Shown: positions 1 through 13,133, counted from the stretch's first letter. The stretch is DNA of 64,000 nt from Anarhynchus alexandrinus (GCA_008711295.1 VUYV01000045.1:5226770-5290769), one strand, 5' to 3'. The notes: generated from the sequence alone by a model not told the origin. Made by a program: numbers and translations.

Positions 1-1403
1 GTTATGCATTTCAAACTAAAGGCAGGAATGGCACTGAACATAGTGATTTGAGTTCTCAATCCTAGGAAAATATTTGATTGAACACACCAGAGAGATCAGA
101 AGATTTGTAACACTCATATTTCTATTAATGTGTTTTATGTCCTTAAACCTAAACACATTTGGACCAAACGTTAGCTGTAGTCTCTTTCAGCAGCTTGTGT
201 CATGGTCCACTACATTAACTCCCCCTTTGACTTCCCTCCTGGAATGCACTGACTCTCCCACTGCACAGGAAAATGGGGGAATTCAAACAATTGCATTTAT
301 TTGGTGATTTAGTATCCAAATCCATTTAACCTTCATACTGTCACTTGGTCTTAAACCAGGACACCCATGAAAACTTTCTCCTGGTTTTAACGACCTTTGA
401 ATCAAACCCCTGGAGTTCTACTGTCTTTGAATTTGATTAACTACCACTGTTTCAGAACATTTTCAGCAAACAAAACCAAACCCCCAAACACACAGGAAAA
501 TCCCAGTAAGTTTCTCCATTAGGAGATTAAATTTATATATAGTCTACTTCATGACTCATGGAATGACATGCATGATGAGTTTATAAAATTAAACTTGTAG
601 CAAAAAGGCCAAATGGGAGGTTTAATTAGTAAGCCAAATATTTGTAATCCCTACACATTGTTCTGTTTGCGCAAAGTATTTGTGTCATCTTTCCATTACA
701 TAATTATGCTAAATAGAATTATTAGCTTAATGAACTCCCAAAATATCTCATTGACTTCCAGTGGCTTTCATCACTGATGGTGTTCAAACACTCTCAGGGC
801 TAGTAGTTAAATAAATAATGCAAAAGCCTGGAAACTTTGCAGTTGCATCAGTAAAAACCTTTAGTGGTTAAGGTGTTCTACAGAAGAAACACTAATGCTT
901 GAACTTCTTATCTTGTTATCTTTACGAAGGAAACTCAAGCAGCTACTGGGACTGAGCAGTGGTCTTGCTTAAAATCCAGACTATTCTTTGGTTCTATTAT
1001 GAACTTCTTGTAGTATTACATGTGGGTTAAAGCTAAAGTACTCCTAACAGGGTGAGTTTAGGGCCAATGCATCCTTTGAAGATGAAGGCTCAGTGTAATT
1101 ACAATGTAATCAGTATAAGGGGTAGATGATATCCCTTATACCTGAAATAAACAGAAAATAGTCATCTATATGTTCTTTATGTCTTTATTTCTATGATGTT
1201 CTTTATTCCTTTTAATCAGAAATTATTTTCATTTTCTTTTAAAAAAAATCTATGATAGACAAATTTCAGTACTATGTCAGTCTATGGTTTGTAATTAAGT
1301 AGAAAAATTTGAGACCCTCCCTCTTCTTTTCTTACATACACATTGCAATCACATCACATCCTTCCCTCATTTTCATGTCAAAATAGCAGGGGAAATGAAG
1401 CAG
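1..1403. other. No recognisable gene; single-copy DNA
   Basis: This AT-rich stretch has only short chance reading frames; the longest from the start is 77 codons at 74-307. I see no repeat family, RNA gene or convincing splice-bounded exon. It ends where the 227-bp duplicated unit begins. Confidence 0.6.
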
Positions 1404-1630
1404 AAGAAACTCATCATGTCTTGCTTGTCAAGCATGACTAGTAGGAGGTTCCATAATCTATATGAATTATCTGCCATTTTGATCTGGCCAGGAAATTAAT
1501 TTGCAACTGTTTTTAAAATGTCTATTTTTTCATCAAAATAAGTTAACATTCAGAAGTACTGAAATACAATGAAATAGAAAAAGCAATCTTACACTTCGTC
1601 TGCTTTCTTGCAGTTGTTGCAATCTTATCT
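1404..1630 (+). repeat. Direct repeat copy A (227 bp)
   Basis: This segment recurs at 1765-1991 in the same orientation with no gaps and 8 single-base differences by eye, about 96.5% identity. It begins at AAGAAACTCATC and ends at GCAATCTTATCT. Copy A abuts the 5' end of a CR1 fragment, while copy B resumes right after a single N, so the layout is A - CR1 - N - B. That is the arrangement expected of a very long target-site duplication, or of a join between two overlapping contigs or haplotypes. Apart from the repeat itself I see no gene in it. Confidence 0.9.
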
Positions 1631-1763
1631 GGAGAGCAGCACTGAGGAGAAGGACCTGGGTGTGCTGATCGACGAGAAGCTCAACATGAGCCAGCAATGT
1701 GCGATCGCAGCCCAGAAGGCCAACCGCATCCTGGGCTGCATCAAAAGAAGTGTGGCCAGCAGG
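1631..1763 (+). mobile_element. CR1 LINE internal fragment (reverse transcriptase C-terminal part)
   Basis: The 133 bases match the part of the larger CR1 in this window around 30490-30621, in the same orientation and ending at the same GTGGCCAGCAGG. One frame is open and gives the CR1 block with [21 protein letters not shown] and KRSVASR, which lies downstream of the catalytic DD box in ORF2 of the family. CpGs are kept (for example GCGATCGCAG), which suggests a younger copy than the one at 29163-31187. Both ends are missing: the 5' end by ordinary 5' truncation, the 3' end because the sequence stops at the N at 1764. The 3' UTR and tail that a CR1 normally carries are therefore probably lost in an assembly gap. 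Confidence 0.88.
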
Positions 1764-1764
1764 N
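1764..1764. other. Single undetermined base, probable assembly join
   Basis: One N sits exactly at the junction between the CR1 fragment and repeat copy B. Some assemblers write a single N where contigs overlap or the gap size is negative or unknown, so the true sequence here could be much longer than one base. Confidence 0.7.
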
Positions 1765-1991
1765 AAGAAACTCATCATGTCTTGCTTGTCAAGCATGACT
1801 AGTAGGAGGTTCTATAGTCTATATGAATTATCTGCCATTTTGATCTGGCCAGGAAATTAATTTGCAACTGCTTTTAAAATTTCTATTTTTTCATCAAAAT
1901 AAGTTAACATTCAGAAGTACTGAAGTACAATGAAATAGAAAAAGCAATCCTACACTTTGTCTGCTTTCTTGCAGTAGTTGCAATCTTATCT
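1765..1991 (+). repeat. Direct repeat copy B (227 bp)
   Basis: This is the second copy of 1404-1630, offset by 361 bp, gap-free, with 8 substitutions scattered along it. It starts directly after the N and continues into unique DNA (CTGATACTGTCC). If copies A and B are alleles rather than paralogues, this copy is the empty site of the CR1 insertion. Confidence 0.9.
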
Positions 1992-3548
1992 CTGATACTG
2001 TCCTAGCAAGAAGGAGAAATACTCATTTTACCTGATACTGACTGAATGCTCAGTTCTTGAATATCGGCCTTGGAGCATCTTTTGTCAGTTTTCCAGCAGT
2101 GCTAGAGAATCAAAATCTGAAACCTGAACAAATTGTCTGCCTCAAGTCCTTGTCCCACTGACTAGAGTCTCTCCATTACACTCTGGTGGCCATTTACTGA
2201 GACCCTAAAATCAAAGCCAAGAACTATGGTTTTCACGGGTTCTGCAGAGCGTGCCTGAAGGTCCCTTTGGGTGTCAAGGCAGTCACTGATATCAGACTCC
2301 CAAAGCTGAGAATTTGTACTACTTGGCAATCTTTTGTCACCAAAATCTCATTGGTAGTTGTGTGACTTTGCCGTGGAGTGGGAGCTGCTCGCAAGCTGCA
2401 GGAGATTAAAGGGCCACAGATCACCTGTCTTCCACCATATCACTCAGTTGCCCTAAATCATATTTACATCTTCTTTACTTGGTGACTGTCAATGGGAAAG
2501 AGGAATGTTTCATTTGAAACCCTCAATTGATGTAAATCAGCATCACTGATGTGACTAGAGCTGTAGCAGTGTATGCTGGCCCATGCTGTGTTCCGCTCCT
2601 CAGAGTGTATTTTCCTCTACATTAAATTTTAGGGACTCTCACCCCTTAAAAGTGTTGCTATACTGTACATTACCAAAAGCATGTTTTATTCATGTGTTAA
2701 TAATGTCCTATATAATTTAATATAATGTATCCTTAACTTGCTATTTAATGCAGATAACATAACTATCATAAAGAAGCACACATAATTTTATGCAAAGAGC
2801 ATTCTAGCTGTCTATTCTTAGTACCCACATGAAAAGCTGTTATTATGATATATCTTCTGGGCTAAATGTTGTTATATATTTTGGAGCCACTTAATTGTAT
2901 AAAAAAAGAACCAGGAAATATATTTGCTAAATTTAGCCCAATCACAAAGCTTTTTCTCAAAATGGTTTCTTTCAGAACATACAGAGAATTTGTGCTGTTT
3001 GGTATTTCAAGAAAAAAGAATGGTCTCTAGAAACTTTTTCTCCCTTTGTTGTTTTCATTTGTAAACCTATTGTGTATTTTGAAAGCATTGTTCTGGTTGT
3101 ACAGGAAATTATTAATTTCCTCTGTCTGTTTCCATTTTCCCTATGCTTGGACTGTGATTTTCAGGCTCTGTTGCTTCCTTTTAGTTGCTTTATCATTTGC
3201 AGTGGAGAATGGGAAAAAAGCTGTCTCTTTTTATCATATACTTCTTTTCCATTATCTCTGCCCTGTTACATTTGTGCAACTCCTGTTTCATGCTATTTTC
3301 TCTCAGAATTTTATTGATATGAATTTTAAGAGAGTCTTTTCAATATTTCTATTCTTAAAACAGATTTAATGCATTGTAATAATTTTACTAGTGAAGTAAC
3401 AGATTTAACAAACAGGATCTGATCTTCAAACATATTTTCTAATGAAAAGATTAGACTGAGGGCAATGCCCCCCTGGGAAAAGCTGTAACATTGACCTGAA
3501 CTTGCATCTCACTACCAATACTATTGCAAAAGGATGGGAAGGGGAGGG

Positions 3549-3588
3549 ATAGTTCAGTGTATTTCCACATAGTTCAATGTATTTCCAC
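3549..3588 (+). repeat. Tandem duplication, 2 x 20 bp
   Basis: Units 3549-3568 and 3569-3588 are identical except for one base (AGTTCAGTG versus AGTTCAATG). The pattern fits replication slippage. No gene overlaps it. Confidence 0.9.
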
Positions 3589-6207
3589 TTACCCATTCCC
3601 ACTTTCTGCTACAGAGGTGCCCTGGAGCTGATCTTCAGAAAAGTGATGGGAATGAGGGATAAATTAAGTCAGGAATCCTGACTGGAGGTACCAATGTGCA
3701 GAGTGCTGGGTGACACTGAGCAGACAGGGAAAGGTCTTGTACCAGGCCTCCAGTTGCATTTTAAATGCCTGCACATGGGAAAACGTGTGAAGCCATCAAG
3801 GATGAGGTCAGAGTATCTGGTTTCCGTTCAACCGTGTCAACAGCATTTGATAATGCTAACAGTCCTATGTAGCCGTGAGCAGTTTGTGTATTGCTCTATA
3901 TTGCAGTTGTGTGAACTGTGAACTCTTTATTTATCGAGAAAGCTTTTCAAGAAGCAGAAAGAAATTACCGTTACTGAATTTGTCTGATAAAGCAAATGTT
4001 TCCCTTTGCGTCTGTTAGCAGAGAAAAAACTGAGTATGCATGGGAAGTTTTGCTTTTCTGGGTCTTGCAAGGCAAGAGGCATATTAGGGATACTGTCTCA
4101 AAGGAGCCATCTCTGAAAGATCCACATTGCAAAGAAAACTAAGAATCGGTTGTAGTTTCAGAGAAATTAAAAAAGATACTTCAATATAGATAACTAAAGA
4201 AGGTGTGTTAACTCTGACTCCATATAGAGGAGTAAATAAGGAATAAATAAGTAACATTTGCAAATGTTACACTCCAAAATTTTCAGGAAATTAAAAAACC
4301 TCAAAACCTTTTCCGACTCTACTTTCAAAGGTCAGAAATCACAAATGAGAAGTAATTCCTGCAAGTTTTCTTAACATGTTGAGTGATATTTCATTCTGGA
4401 GCATGGGTAATGTCAGAGGTGTGGCCCTTAGTTTGTCTGTATTGAGGTCCACCACCGCCCAAAGAGCTTTATACCCCTTGGTCACATCTTTGTGAATGTT
4501 TCTTTCCTGGCCCTGCCAGCCCTCAGCCAGCCCACTATATATTTAAAGACAGTCTCGTACTGAGATTTTTTCTTATCATGCCTGGGCTCTCTGGCCAATG
4601 ACATTTGTATTCACCAAAGACATCATAAAATTTAGTGGGAATGATGAAAAATTGGTAGGTACAGGAAATAGTAATATATAATAAACTATCAGAAGATAGC
4701 ACAAAGGGTCCAAGTTAGCCAAAAATGAATCTGGTATAAGCTGGTATTTAGTTCCCATGATGCCTCTTATGAAACATTTCTTAGTTTGGGGGGAAGTTGT
4801 TTGTTTATTTGTTTTTAATATTTTGTCTGCTTTACCATCGTCTGTTTGTAATGGACCTGAGGGGATGTCTGCATGCTACAGATATGCCTTTTTTTTTTTT
4901 GCTACAGGACATATTGTTCAGGTATGGTGAGATACAGCTGTCCTCATCTGTAGTGATAACAGCTTATCTCGTAAGGAAGTAGGTTCAGGGGCAAGGCTGG
5001 TTTGTAATAAAAAATAGTTTAAATTATTGCAGTTACCCAAACCATCACAGCTGGGTCTCTTTCCCTTAAATCATTCCCTTGGGGAAAAAAAAAAACTAGG
5101 GGCTTGGGCAGAAGTTAAATGGCAAAGTGAAAGAAAAGTCAGGAAATTTCAGTTTACAACTTACTAAAAAACAACTTTAATGCTCATTCTTAAGAAGGAC
5201 AGAGGTATTTCTGAATGAGCTGGTTACTGTGTTTGCTAGAGCCAGCAGCAAGGAATGGTACTCCATATCAATGTCACACACTTACGGCAGCACTTTGCCA
5301 CGACAGCAGTCAGTATTCCAACAGGTGTAAATATCAAGTCATCTTCATATTTCCTAACACATTTCCAGAACTGTCATCAGGCTGGTCAAACCTATGCATA
5401 TGATTGTTTTCTTCCAGCAGGTCCCCCATCAGCTCTTGTCACCGCTGTGCTTGAATGGCACCAGAGAACCGTGAGTATCAGGAGTGAGATACTTCCATCT
5501 TCTTGTACCAAAGATGAAAATTTCTTACCCTGTCCTGTATATGTGGAGCTGGAAGACGCAGTAACATTACAGATATTCCTGTCTTCTCATCAAAATGCAC
5601 TCTTTTGTTGTACAACTTGTACTAAGATTAATAAGTGTTTGACTATTAGGAACAGTCAAGATTTGTAATATGTATAAGCAGTCATTAAACCCACTATGCT
5701 TTCTAAATCCGTTTGTAACTCACACATTTATCTTGGCTTCCTTGTAATTGCTATGAAATAGAGTTTCAGATTATTATTTACCTGCTGTGTTACAATTAGC
5801 ATGTTCCTGATAGCTTCTAAATGGAAAACTAAAGCTGAACATCTGAGCCTAATTAGCAGTTCATGTCGCACATTACAGGAACGGATACTTGTTGCTTTTG
5901 GCAGAGTTAAGAGCAAATAGAATAGCATGCATAATGGTCGTATTAGGGTGCCAAGCCTAGAAATGTAATTAGTAAAAAATGAATGTAATTTGATTTCTGG
6001 AGAGAATGCTGTCTGAGGAAGAGGGGGATGTTACATTATGTTTGGGTGACTGATGCAAAGGAAAGAAAATAAGCTTTTATTCTTCACAGTGCAAATTCAA
6101 AACCAATAGAAACCTGATTCATTTGCATCAGCATTATTAAGTATAAAGATCACACAGAAGGTATATCAAGGGAGCATGAAAAATCTATTATTTGGATTTC
6201 TGCATCT

Positions 6208-6227
6208 ATAGTCTCTCATAGTCTCTC
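6208..6227 (+). repeat. Tandem duplication, 2 x 10 bp
   Basis: ATAGTCTCTC occurs twice head to tail. Slippage is the likely origin. Confidence 0.8.
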
Positions 6228-7624
6228 ATCATTTGCATAGGGAATGATGGCACGGATGTCCCCTGCATAAAGTACTTTGGCAATGGCAGGTGGCTTACAG
6301 TTAGCTTTGACAATCAGGCACAAAAATCCTGATTCTTACTTCTCTCAGGACTTTCTTGAAGGGTTAATTAAACAGTATCACTGGAGATCATCTGAATCTC
6401 TGTCTGGGAATTGTCAGCCTTGTTCTAATTAAATAGGAGCCTTGGAAGAGCATTTGTCTTGAAATTTATTACAAGGAGTGACTTCTTAATTCCTTTTCAG
6501 AAATAGGTGTTCCTGCCCCTGGCTGAAATCCTTCCTGGACCTCCTCTGGTAATAGACCAATGGTTCTTGCCATAAATCTGCCTGTTTCTGACCTTGGTAT
6601 TAACCTTCAGTACTGCCCTTTCTGTTCTTCCTCCTGCATGCATTTATAAAAATGTTGTCTTTTTATTTCATACTTTCCATACGATATCCTTGGATTCTGG
6701 TGTCTGGCCACTTCACTGACTTTTTTTGGTGGGGGAAGGGGGCAAGGGTCTAACTAGCATATTCTTTTTTACTGTAATACCACATTTTTTTCCTATCAGT
6801 CTTACGAGAAATGTTGTTTCAAGTTTCTTATTTAATTAGATACAGGCTGACTATTCCCAGACAGAGATTTAGGTGATCTTCAGCGATATTCTCTTGTTCC
6901 TAATGCTAAAGAACATGCTAAAGAATGATCAGATGGTTTAAGTATCAGGAGTATGAGGGAGGTTTTGGTGTTCAACACTGGAGTGTGTTCCTAGTGGGAA
7001 CTACCCTAGGCAAATGAACACTGTGTGAGCGCTGGAACAAGAGCCTTTTAGATCTGACATGATTATAGGGAACTTCTACGAAAGCAAGAAAGCAAGAAGT
7101 TGGGAATTTCTGTTGATACCTGAGAAGAGGAAAATCAGGTATACAAGAAACACTAATGCATGCAAGAGTAACAAATGACAGGAGAGCAAACTGGAAAAAA
7201 GTGCAAATATTCATGAGAGTAATAGCTGAATGATAGAATTAGCTATGTGACTTTTTCCATAGGGATTAAAAAAGGCATAATGGTCAATAAGATACAGCTG
7301 CAATGCTTCTAAACTTACTTCATAAAACAAGACACTAAATTAGAGTAAATCAAAATATGGCTGAAAAATGCTGTAACTGGATATTGTGGGTCTTGCAAAA
7401 CCACCAATCTACATGACTGAAGACAACAGATGATTTGTATGTATTAGCCAATGAGTTAATGTTGTAAAACAGCAGAAGGTTTCTAACTGCCAAAGAAGTC
7501 AACCTTGCTTTTGGTATAGAGGCGCAAAATCTTACAATGTTTTAAGATGGAACTCAATGCATTCACCAAAAGGATTATTGCCACAGCTGCTTGCAACAAG
7601 AACTATTTGGGACTTGTTCTATTC

Positions 7625-7642
7625 TTGTTGTTGTTGTTGTTG
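7625..7642 (+). repeat. (TTG)6 microsatellite
   Basis: Six perfect TTG units, followed by TTTCCC. A simple repeat with no associated gene seen. Confidence 0.92.
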
Positions 7643-10600
7643 TTTCCCACAAATGCACAGAAAGTCCACAGTCATTAAAATTAACAATTGGAAACCCACC
7701 AGATTTTTCAGTTATGTGCCCAGGAAACTCCAGGTTTTCACTTAGCACATATTTGATCTTTGTCTCAAGTCTAGGCTCTCCAGTCATTCACACATTTACA
7801 CATAAGCAATGGTCTGGCACAAACTTCACCAGAGATTTTTTTCTGTGGATATAAGTGAGCTTGGCTTGCCACAGACCAGCTATCTGGCACTCTTCATGAG
7901 CACAGTGCGAACATTTTAGTCCTGACTTACAGACATGTCATCGGCATGAAAAACAGGACACGAGGAAGCAGGTCCACTCTTGACCTGACAGCTCTAGACA
8001 GCCTCTTTCCCTCTAGAGTTATTTTGACCTTCAGCTGCTGTTCCAGACTCTCTGTCTCCATCGCATACACTTGCCCCTCTGTTCACCCTATCTATCCTTC
8101 CACGTTTGCAGCTTGGCAAATCCATAAACCCACATGGCTTATCTCTGACATACCATACACATTACTGCACTGACCTGCCCATTCACTGTTCTTACTATTT
8201 TAAGGAGCCCTAACTGCTCCATCTCCTGAGCCAAAAGCACAATTCTGATGTGTTTATTGGGTTGAGTTCCTAATCCTCATAGATCCCAGCGATTCTTGGA
8301 TCGCAGTCATTACCAGCTCTCAGTACAGTCCTATTTGTAGAGAAGTTTCCTTTCTCCCACTTTTATTCCAAGAAGCCAGCTAGTTAGGATTTTTACAAAA
8401 AAACAGAACAACCTTCCCTGAAAACAATTTAAACATCCATTGTTACTTGATTTGTAAATCTACTCAGATTGGCAAAATGGATTAAAAGAACACATTTTAG
8501 TTCAAATAGCTCCTAGAGAAAACTGGAGCTATTCCAAGCCTCCTGGCTTTCCTGGCACACACAGCACTTCTGCCTGACAGCTTCCACTAACTTGTTTTTA
8601 ATTCTCCCATAACTGTTACGAAAAACTGTAAAAAGTGAATTGCTTCTCCTGGGTTACACTTGCAAAACTTTTTAGCAGAACGGCTCTATCAAAAAAAAAT
8701 AGGCATGAGATTCAGTAACAGCAGCAATTTCTCTAATCAACAGTTTTTATTCTCTACCAAAACAACCATGGCCACCTTTTGCGAAATTACTGCTAACCAG
8801 TAACAGCAACTAAAGGAAACATGGTATGTCAGTAGGATACCATTAAACAGCTCTGTTTTGATACTGGACATGAAATACATAGAGGCAATGGAGAGAGTGG
8901 AAGGGGTGACTTGTAGTTCAGTTATAAAATGGCACAGAGATGGGATTTGATCCAGTCATTGCGGAGATGTACCACATAGCTGACTGCTGGAGGTCTGCAC
9001 CTCCAGCCATCTCCAGCGGGAGAGCCACACTGCGACCGCAGAGACACTACTCTGGCTTTCTCTCCCTGCATAGATTCAGACTGGCACAGTAAGCTGCCTG
9101 CTACACACATCCTTAATCTGTAAACAAGTGTGTCATTTACTGCCTATGCACTTGGTGTGGGCTGTTTGCAAGGCTTATGTGATTTCTCCCCTTACATTAG
9201 TTCACTTCTTGGCAGTCCTTTCTAGCTTGACGACCAATCTTGCCACCCCTTCAAGTCTGCTCCTTTGTTGTAATGTTATGTTGCACAAGTAGTATGCAAC
9301 AGCATTCTGAAGCAAAACCTGTTGTTTCTCTACTCTTTTTCAGGATTGAAAGACTCCTGTTTTCAGTGTGGTTTTCCTAGGTGTCCCAAACTGGTTTTAA
9401 AACATCCACGACATGAAACATTTGCGCTGTTTCTGAATCAGGCTGTTGTAACACACAGTTGTTTCATAGCAAAACCAACTTATTCTCTGGATGAAAGAAA
9501 GGCAGCATTGTAACACTGACAGCGAAGAGCCTTGCATAGAGCCAGAGCATCCCAGTGCTGTGCCAAGGTGAGGCGGACTTCTCTTCACACCTTTCCAGAG
9601 TTAAAGGCACGCTGCACTTAGAAGGAAGGACAGGAGAGAGAATCTGTTTTTATGAAACAATAAAAAAAGGCCTCTGTATTTCTTATTTTTGCCCAATTTC
9701 TTTATCATTACTTTGCTGAACCTCCCCTCTGAGTTCTTCCTCTGGGTGAACCTGTTCAGAACCAGAGGCCTCTTATAGAACATGCTGTGCCTGCTGTCCA
9801 GAGATAGGAATTTACTGCTTGCTCCTTCTCACCTCAGGATTTAAAAGCAGCTGAGAGATCACTGCAAAACTCATTATTCTTTGCCTTTGACTATAAAGAT
9901 TAAATTATTACTGTACCTTTTTCCACGATGGATTCCACTGAGGAGATCTCTTTTACAAGATGCCTTGTTATGGTGGCAAAACTGTCTGTATCTTGCTGCT
10001 TTTCTAGTGACAGGAAGTATCACTTTTCTGAGCATCCTTTACAGGTTTTCTGGCAATTCAGTATGCCTGAATTATTTCCATAACTTGCAACAATATACAA
10101 TAAGATTTCACAGCTAGAAGTACCTTTTAGGAAAATGAAGCCTTGCCTAGCAGATCCATCAACTTTGGTAAGATCGGCCTTGCATGTACGTGAGCTGAGT
10201 AAGATATTTCTAGCCTTGCCTCTGGAAAGAAACCAAATTGAATGTTGTCATTCCTAATTCTGAATCACAGTAATGTACTGTATAATATAGGTCCCCGTTC
10301 TGGCTGAATCAATATGATTTTCAGTATAATTATTGTAGACGGCAAAGATCGTACCCAATGTATTTTCTGATGTTATAAATCCTTTTCAGACCTTATAATG
10401 CTACTAAAGTCTTTAGGTGGAGTATTGAACGAGCCAAGAATCTGGAGAAAAATAAATGAAGTGAGATGATATAATTATAGACTGTGCCCTAATCCACCTA
10501 TAGGATAAATTAAGATTGCATAGATTATCTTCAAGTTTTGTAAGGTATTGTTTAGTAAGATTAAATTTCTGTCGTAATTCTAGCAAAAGATAGTTTGAAA

Positions 10601-10808
10601 AGTGTCCTTGGAATATGACTTCAGAGAGAGCTGAAGTTGTGCAACATTGCTAGAAATCCAGAAAATCTCTGAGTACATATGATTGGATTATAAAATTTGG
10701 ACTCATTTATCTGTCTAAGAATCAGGATTCTTGATTCCTGGTTCACTGCTGAGGTTAGCTTCAATTTAAATAGCTGTATACCTCCCGTCTCTCTTGTTTC
10801 CTGTACAG

Positions 10809-10994
10809 TGTATTTCTAGGACAGAAGTGCTTGGTGCACGCCTAGGTCGTAAAGCAGTCCCACCACCTCATGCTGGAGCAAGGAATGAGATGCATAATGC
10901 ACAGGGCTGCACAGACCACCTGAAATATCCGGACAAGCAAAAAGGTCTTTCTGGAAGAGAGAAGAACAGTATTATTAACATGCCTGTGGCATGA
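10809..10994 (+). other. Candidate terminal exon, unrecognised product
   Basis: A strong splice acceptor (CTCTTGTTTCCTGTACAG, ending at 10808) is followed by 61 open codons and a TGA at 10992-10994. The reading contains ARLGRKAVPPPHAGARNE and ends KNSIINMPVA. The segment is richer in G+C than its surroundings. The nearest AATAAA on this strand that I noticed is at 11722-11727, some 730 bp on. I do not recognise the peptide. It may equally be a non-coding exon or a chance arrangement. Confidence 0.12.
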
Positions 10995-12024
10995 AATGCA
11001 TCACAGTGAGGATATATTTGTATTGGGTAGAAAACATCTAAGGCAGGAAATTTGTCTCTCTTCCCATCTTGTGTAGTGTGGTACAGCACTAGGCAGACTT
11101 ACATGCTTCAGGCTAGGGGCTATGTGCTTGCAGATACATGATAACAGGACAGCAGGTACTACACAAATATATCTACACTGTAACCAGACCACAGATGGTT
11201 TAGGTGTGACCAAAGTGGATATCTGCACTCCAGCATCCCGATTTATTTGGTGTGTGGAAAAAGTCAAGCTGGTTGTTTATGTGTGTGTTTGTAAGTAGCA
11301 CCAAGGGTTTTGTTGTTGTTCATAGTCAGGTATTTGAATATCTTAAAGAATCACTGCATTTAATAATCCACGAATGCTACAAACTTCTTCATTTGCATTT
11401 TGATTGTCTTCCACAGAATGGACTTGGCTAAATTTTGGGCAGTAAGAATGATTTCATTGCCTGTGTCATTATTATCACACAATTATTCTCTAATCTTTTA
11501 ATTAACACAGATACAATTCCTGATAGTACATTTATTTTAATTTTATTGCAAATGATGCACATGGTTTCCTGAGTGACCCAGACCATTTAATGGAACAGCT
11601 AACTTTTGCGGTTTTAAACTAATAATTGGATTGCTCTGCAGCTAGCTAGCTGGGTTAATTTTAAATAGATTTTAAGCAAATTTTACTTCCAGATTACAAT
11701 TTACTTCAAATAACAACTGCAAATAAATACATAGTCCAACATCGCGTTCCCAACAGATTTGCTGTTTGGCCAATATCTCATTAAGAACTTCCAGTTCTGC
11801 TTAAAAATTGTTAACTACCTCTGACAAGCGTCTGCCTCATATGCTAGCAGTATAATCCTTGGCCCCAGTACAGAAAGTAACATCTGCTTAGGTTTTGACG
11901 CACACAAGCATAACCAGAATGTGCGTTGATGTCAAGGAGGGGACTTTAAAAGGCACAATAATACCAGTCTTGCAGCAGTTGTCCATGTTAGCTTGCAATT
12001 CTCTGAGCTTCACAGGGATCTATG

Positions 12025-12054
12025 CACATTTATCTAAACCACATTTATCTAAAC
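12025..12054 (+). repeat. Tandem duplication, 2 x 15 bp
   Basis: CACATTTATCTAAAC is repeated perfectly head to tail. It lies inside a chance reading frame of 105 codons. Confidence 0.9.
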
Positions 12055-13113
12055 TGGAAGTGAAGATGACCTTTCATTGCACTAAGTTGATCTTTGAAGA
12101 AGTTTTTGCAAATTGCAAAGGTTGCATAAAGTATTGCTACAATAAACCTAGGACACAGCATGATATTATAAAGAATATGCCACTAGGCATTTGTGAGGAC
12201 ACTTCCCATTAGCTTTCAGCTGACTCTGTACTTCTGTGTACAGTGTTATAATAATTCCCTTTTTTTTCTTGAATAAAAACATTGCTGATCTGCTCAATAG
12301 CTAATTAATTAACTAGATATAATAGACCTAAAATTACTTACATTTTATCCTTGTTTTATGCCAATTCAACTTTAAAGTTTGTTGATTTTATAAAAGTTAT
12401 GATAAAGTCATATTTCTGACTCCATAAATTTAGCTATATATATGTATATAAGCTGAGAGTGGTAAAGTAATAAAGCCATTTGTGGAAAACAGTACGAGTG
12501 TGGGTCACTACCATAGATCATTTAGTCACTAAGCTACTGAACCAAAGTGGATAATGAAACGTTCCAGTGGGCCAGTATATCCTTATTGTTTGTGTTGCCA
12601 TAACCAAATCAGTCAGGTCTTATAGTGTATTGCACCTTCTCAGTGTACCAAGGTCTCTTTGTGCTAAGAAAGAGAGAAGTGGAGATGTAGAAACAGCCAC
12701 TGCTCTACTAGAGCTTCCATTCTGAACTACAGTTAAATCTAGATGTGCTAAATAGAAGGTAACAATAACATGCAAGTATCTTTCAGTATTATTTAAAAAA
12801 GCAAAGAACTGCAGTGTTATTCCCTTGAAACATGAAAAAAACACAACAAGCTGTACAACTTTCCATATGGAAAATCATAGAAAGGATACTAATATTGTTC
12901 AGGTTTCCCCAGCACATCAGAATGCTGAAATGTAAATTCAGCTGTAAAGTTAGTTTCTGACACGGATCATCTAGCGCACTCTTTCTGTCTATCTTTCTCA
13001 TTTAAAATGTAATTCAATTAAATTATTTCAATATTGAAGAGAAGAAATTGAAAACAAACTGAAATAATCTACTACACCTTCATAAAAGAATCAGATGATT
13101 TTGAATTAAGTGG

Positions 13114-13133
13114 TTCATATATATATATATGAA
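13114..13133. repeat. 20-bp perfect palindrome, (AT)n core
   Basis: TTC and GAA flank an alternating AT core, making the 20 bp self-complementary. Short AT dinucleotide tracts of this kind are common in vertebrate DNA and can extrude as cruciforms. Confidence 0.85.

Larger units (their letters stand above)
1992..10808. other. Long stretch without a recognisable gene
   Basis: About 8.8 kb of apparently single-copy, AT-rich DNA. It holds a 20-bp tandem duplication (3549-3588), a 10-bp one (6208-6227), a (TTG)6 microsatellite (7625-7642) and chance reading frames, the longest being 137 codons at 5255-5668. That frame does not resemble a known family. A possible 53-bp exon at 5418-5470 (acceptor TTTTCTTCCAG, donor GTGAGT) lies inside it, but is too short to judge. 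I see no CR1, LTR or RNA gene here. Confidence 0.55.

Noticed and set aside
1533..1796. 87-codon minus-strand frame across copy A and CR1
   Set aside because: It is the antisense of a CR1 fragment and crosses the N.
3046..3369. 107-codon hydrophobic plus-strand frame
   Set aside because: T-rich DNA gives Phe/Leu/Ser-rich translation in two overlapping frames; no signal of a real membrane protein gene.
5255..5668. 137-codon plus-strand frame containing a 53-bp segment with acceptor and GTGAGT donor (5418-5470)
   Set aside because: Another frame of the short segment is also open, the longer frame runs through the splice signals, and the peptide is unrecognised.
6727..6751. G-rich tract, possible quadruplex
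   Set aside because: Only three runs of three or more G with a weak fourth pair; not convincing.
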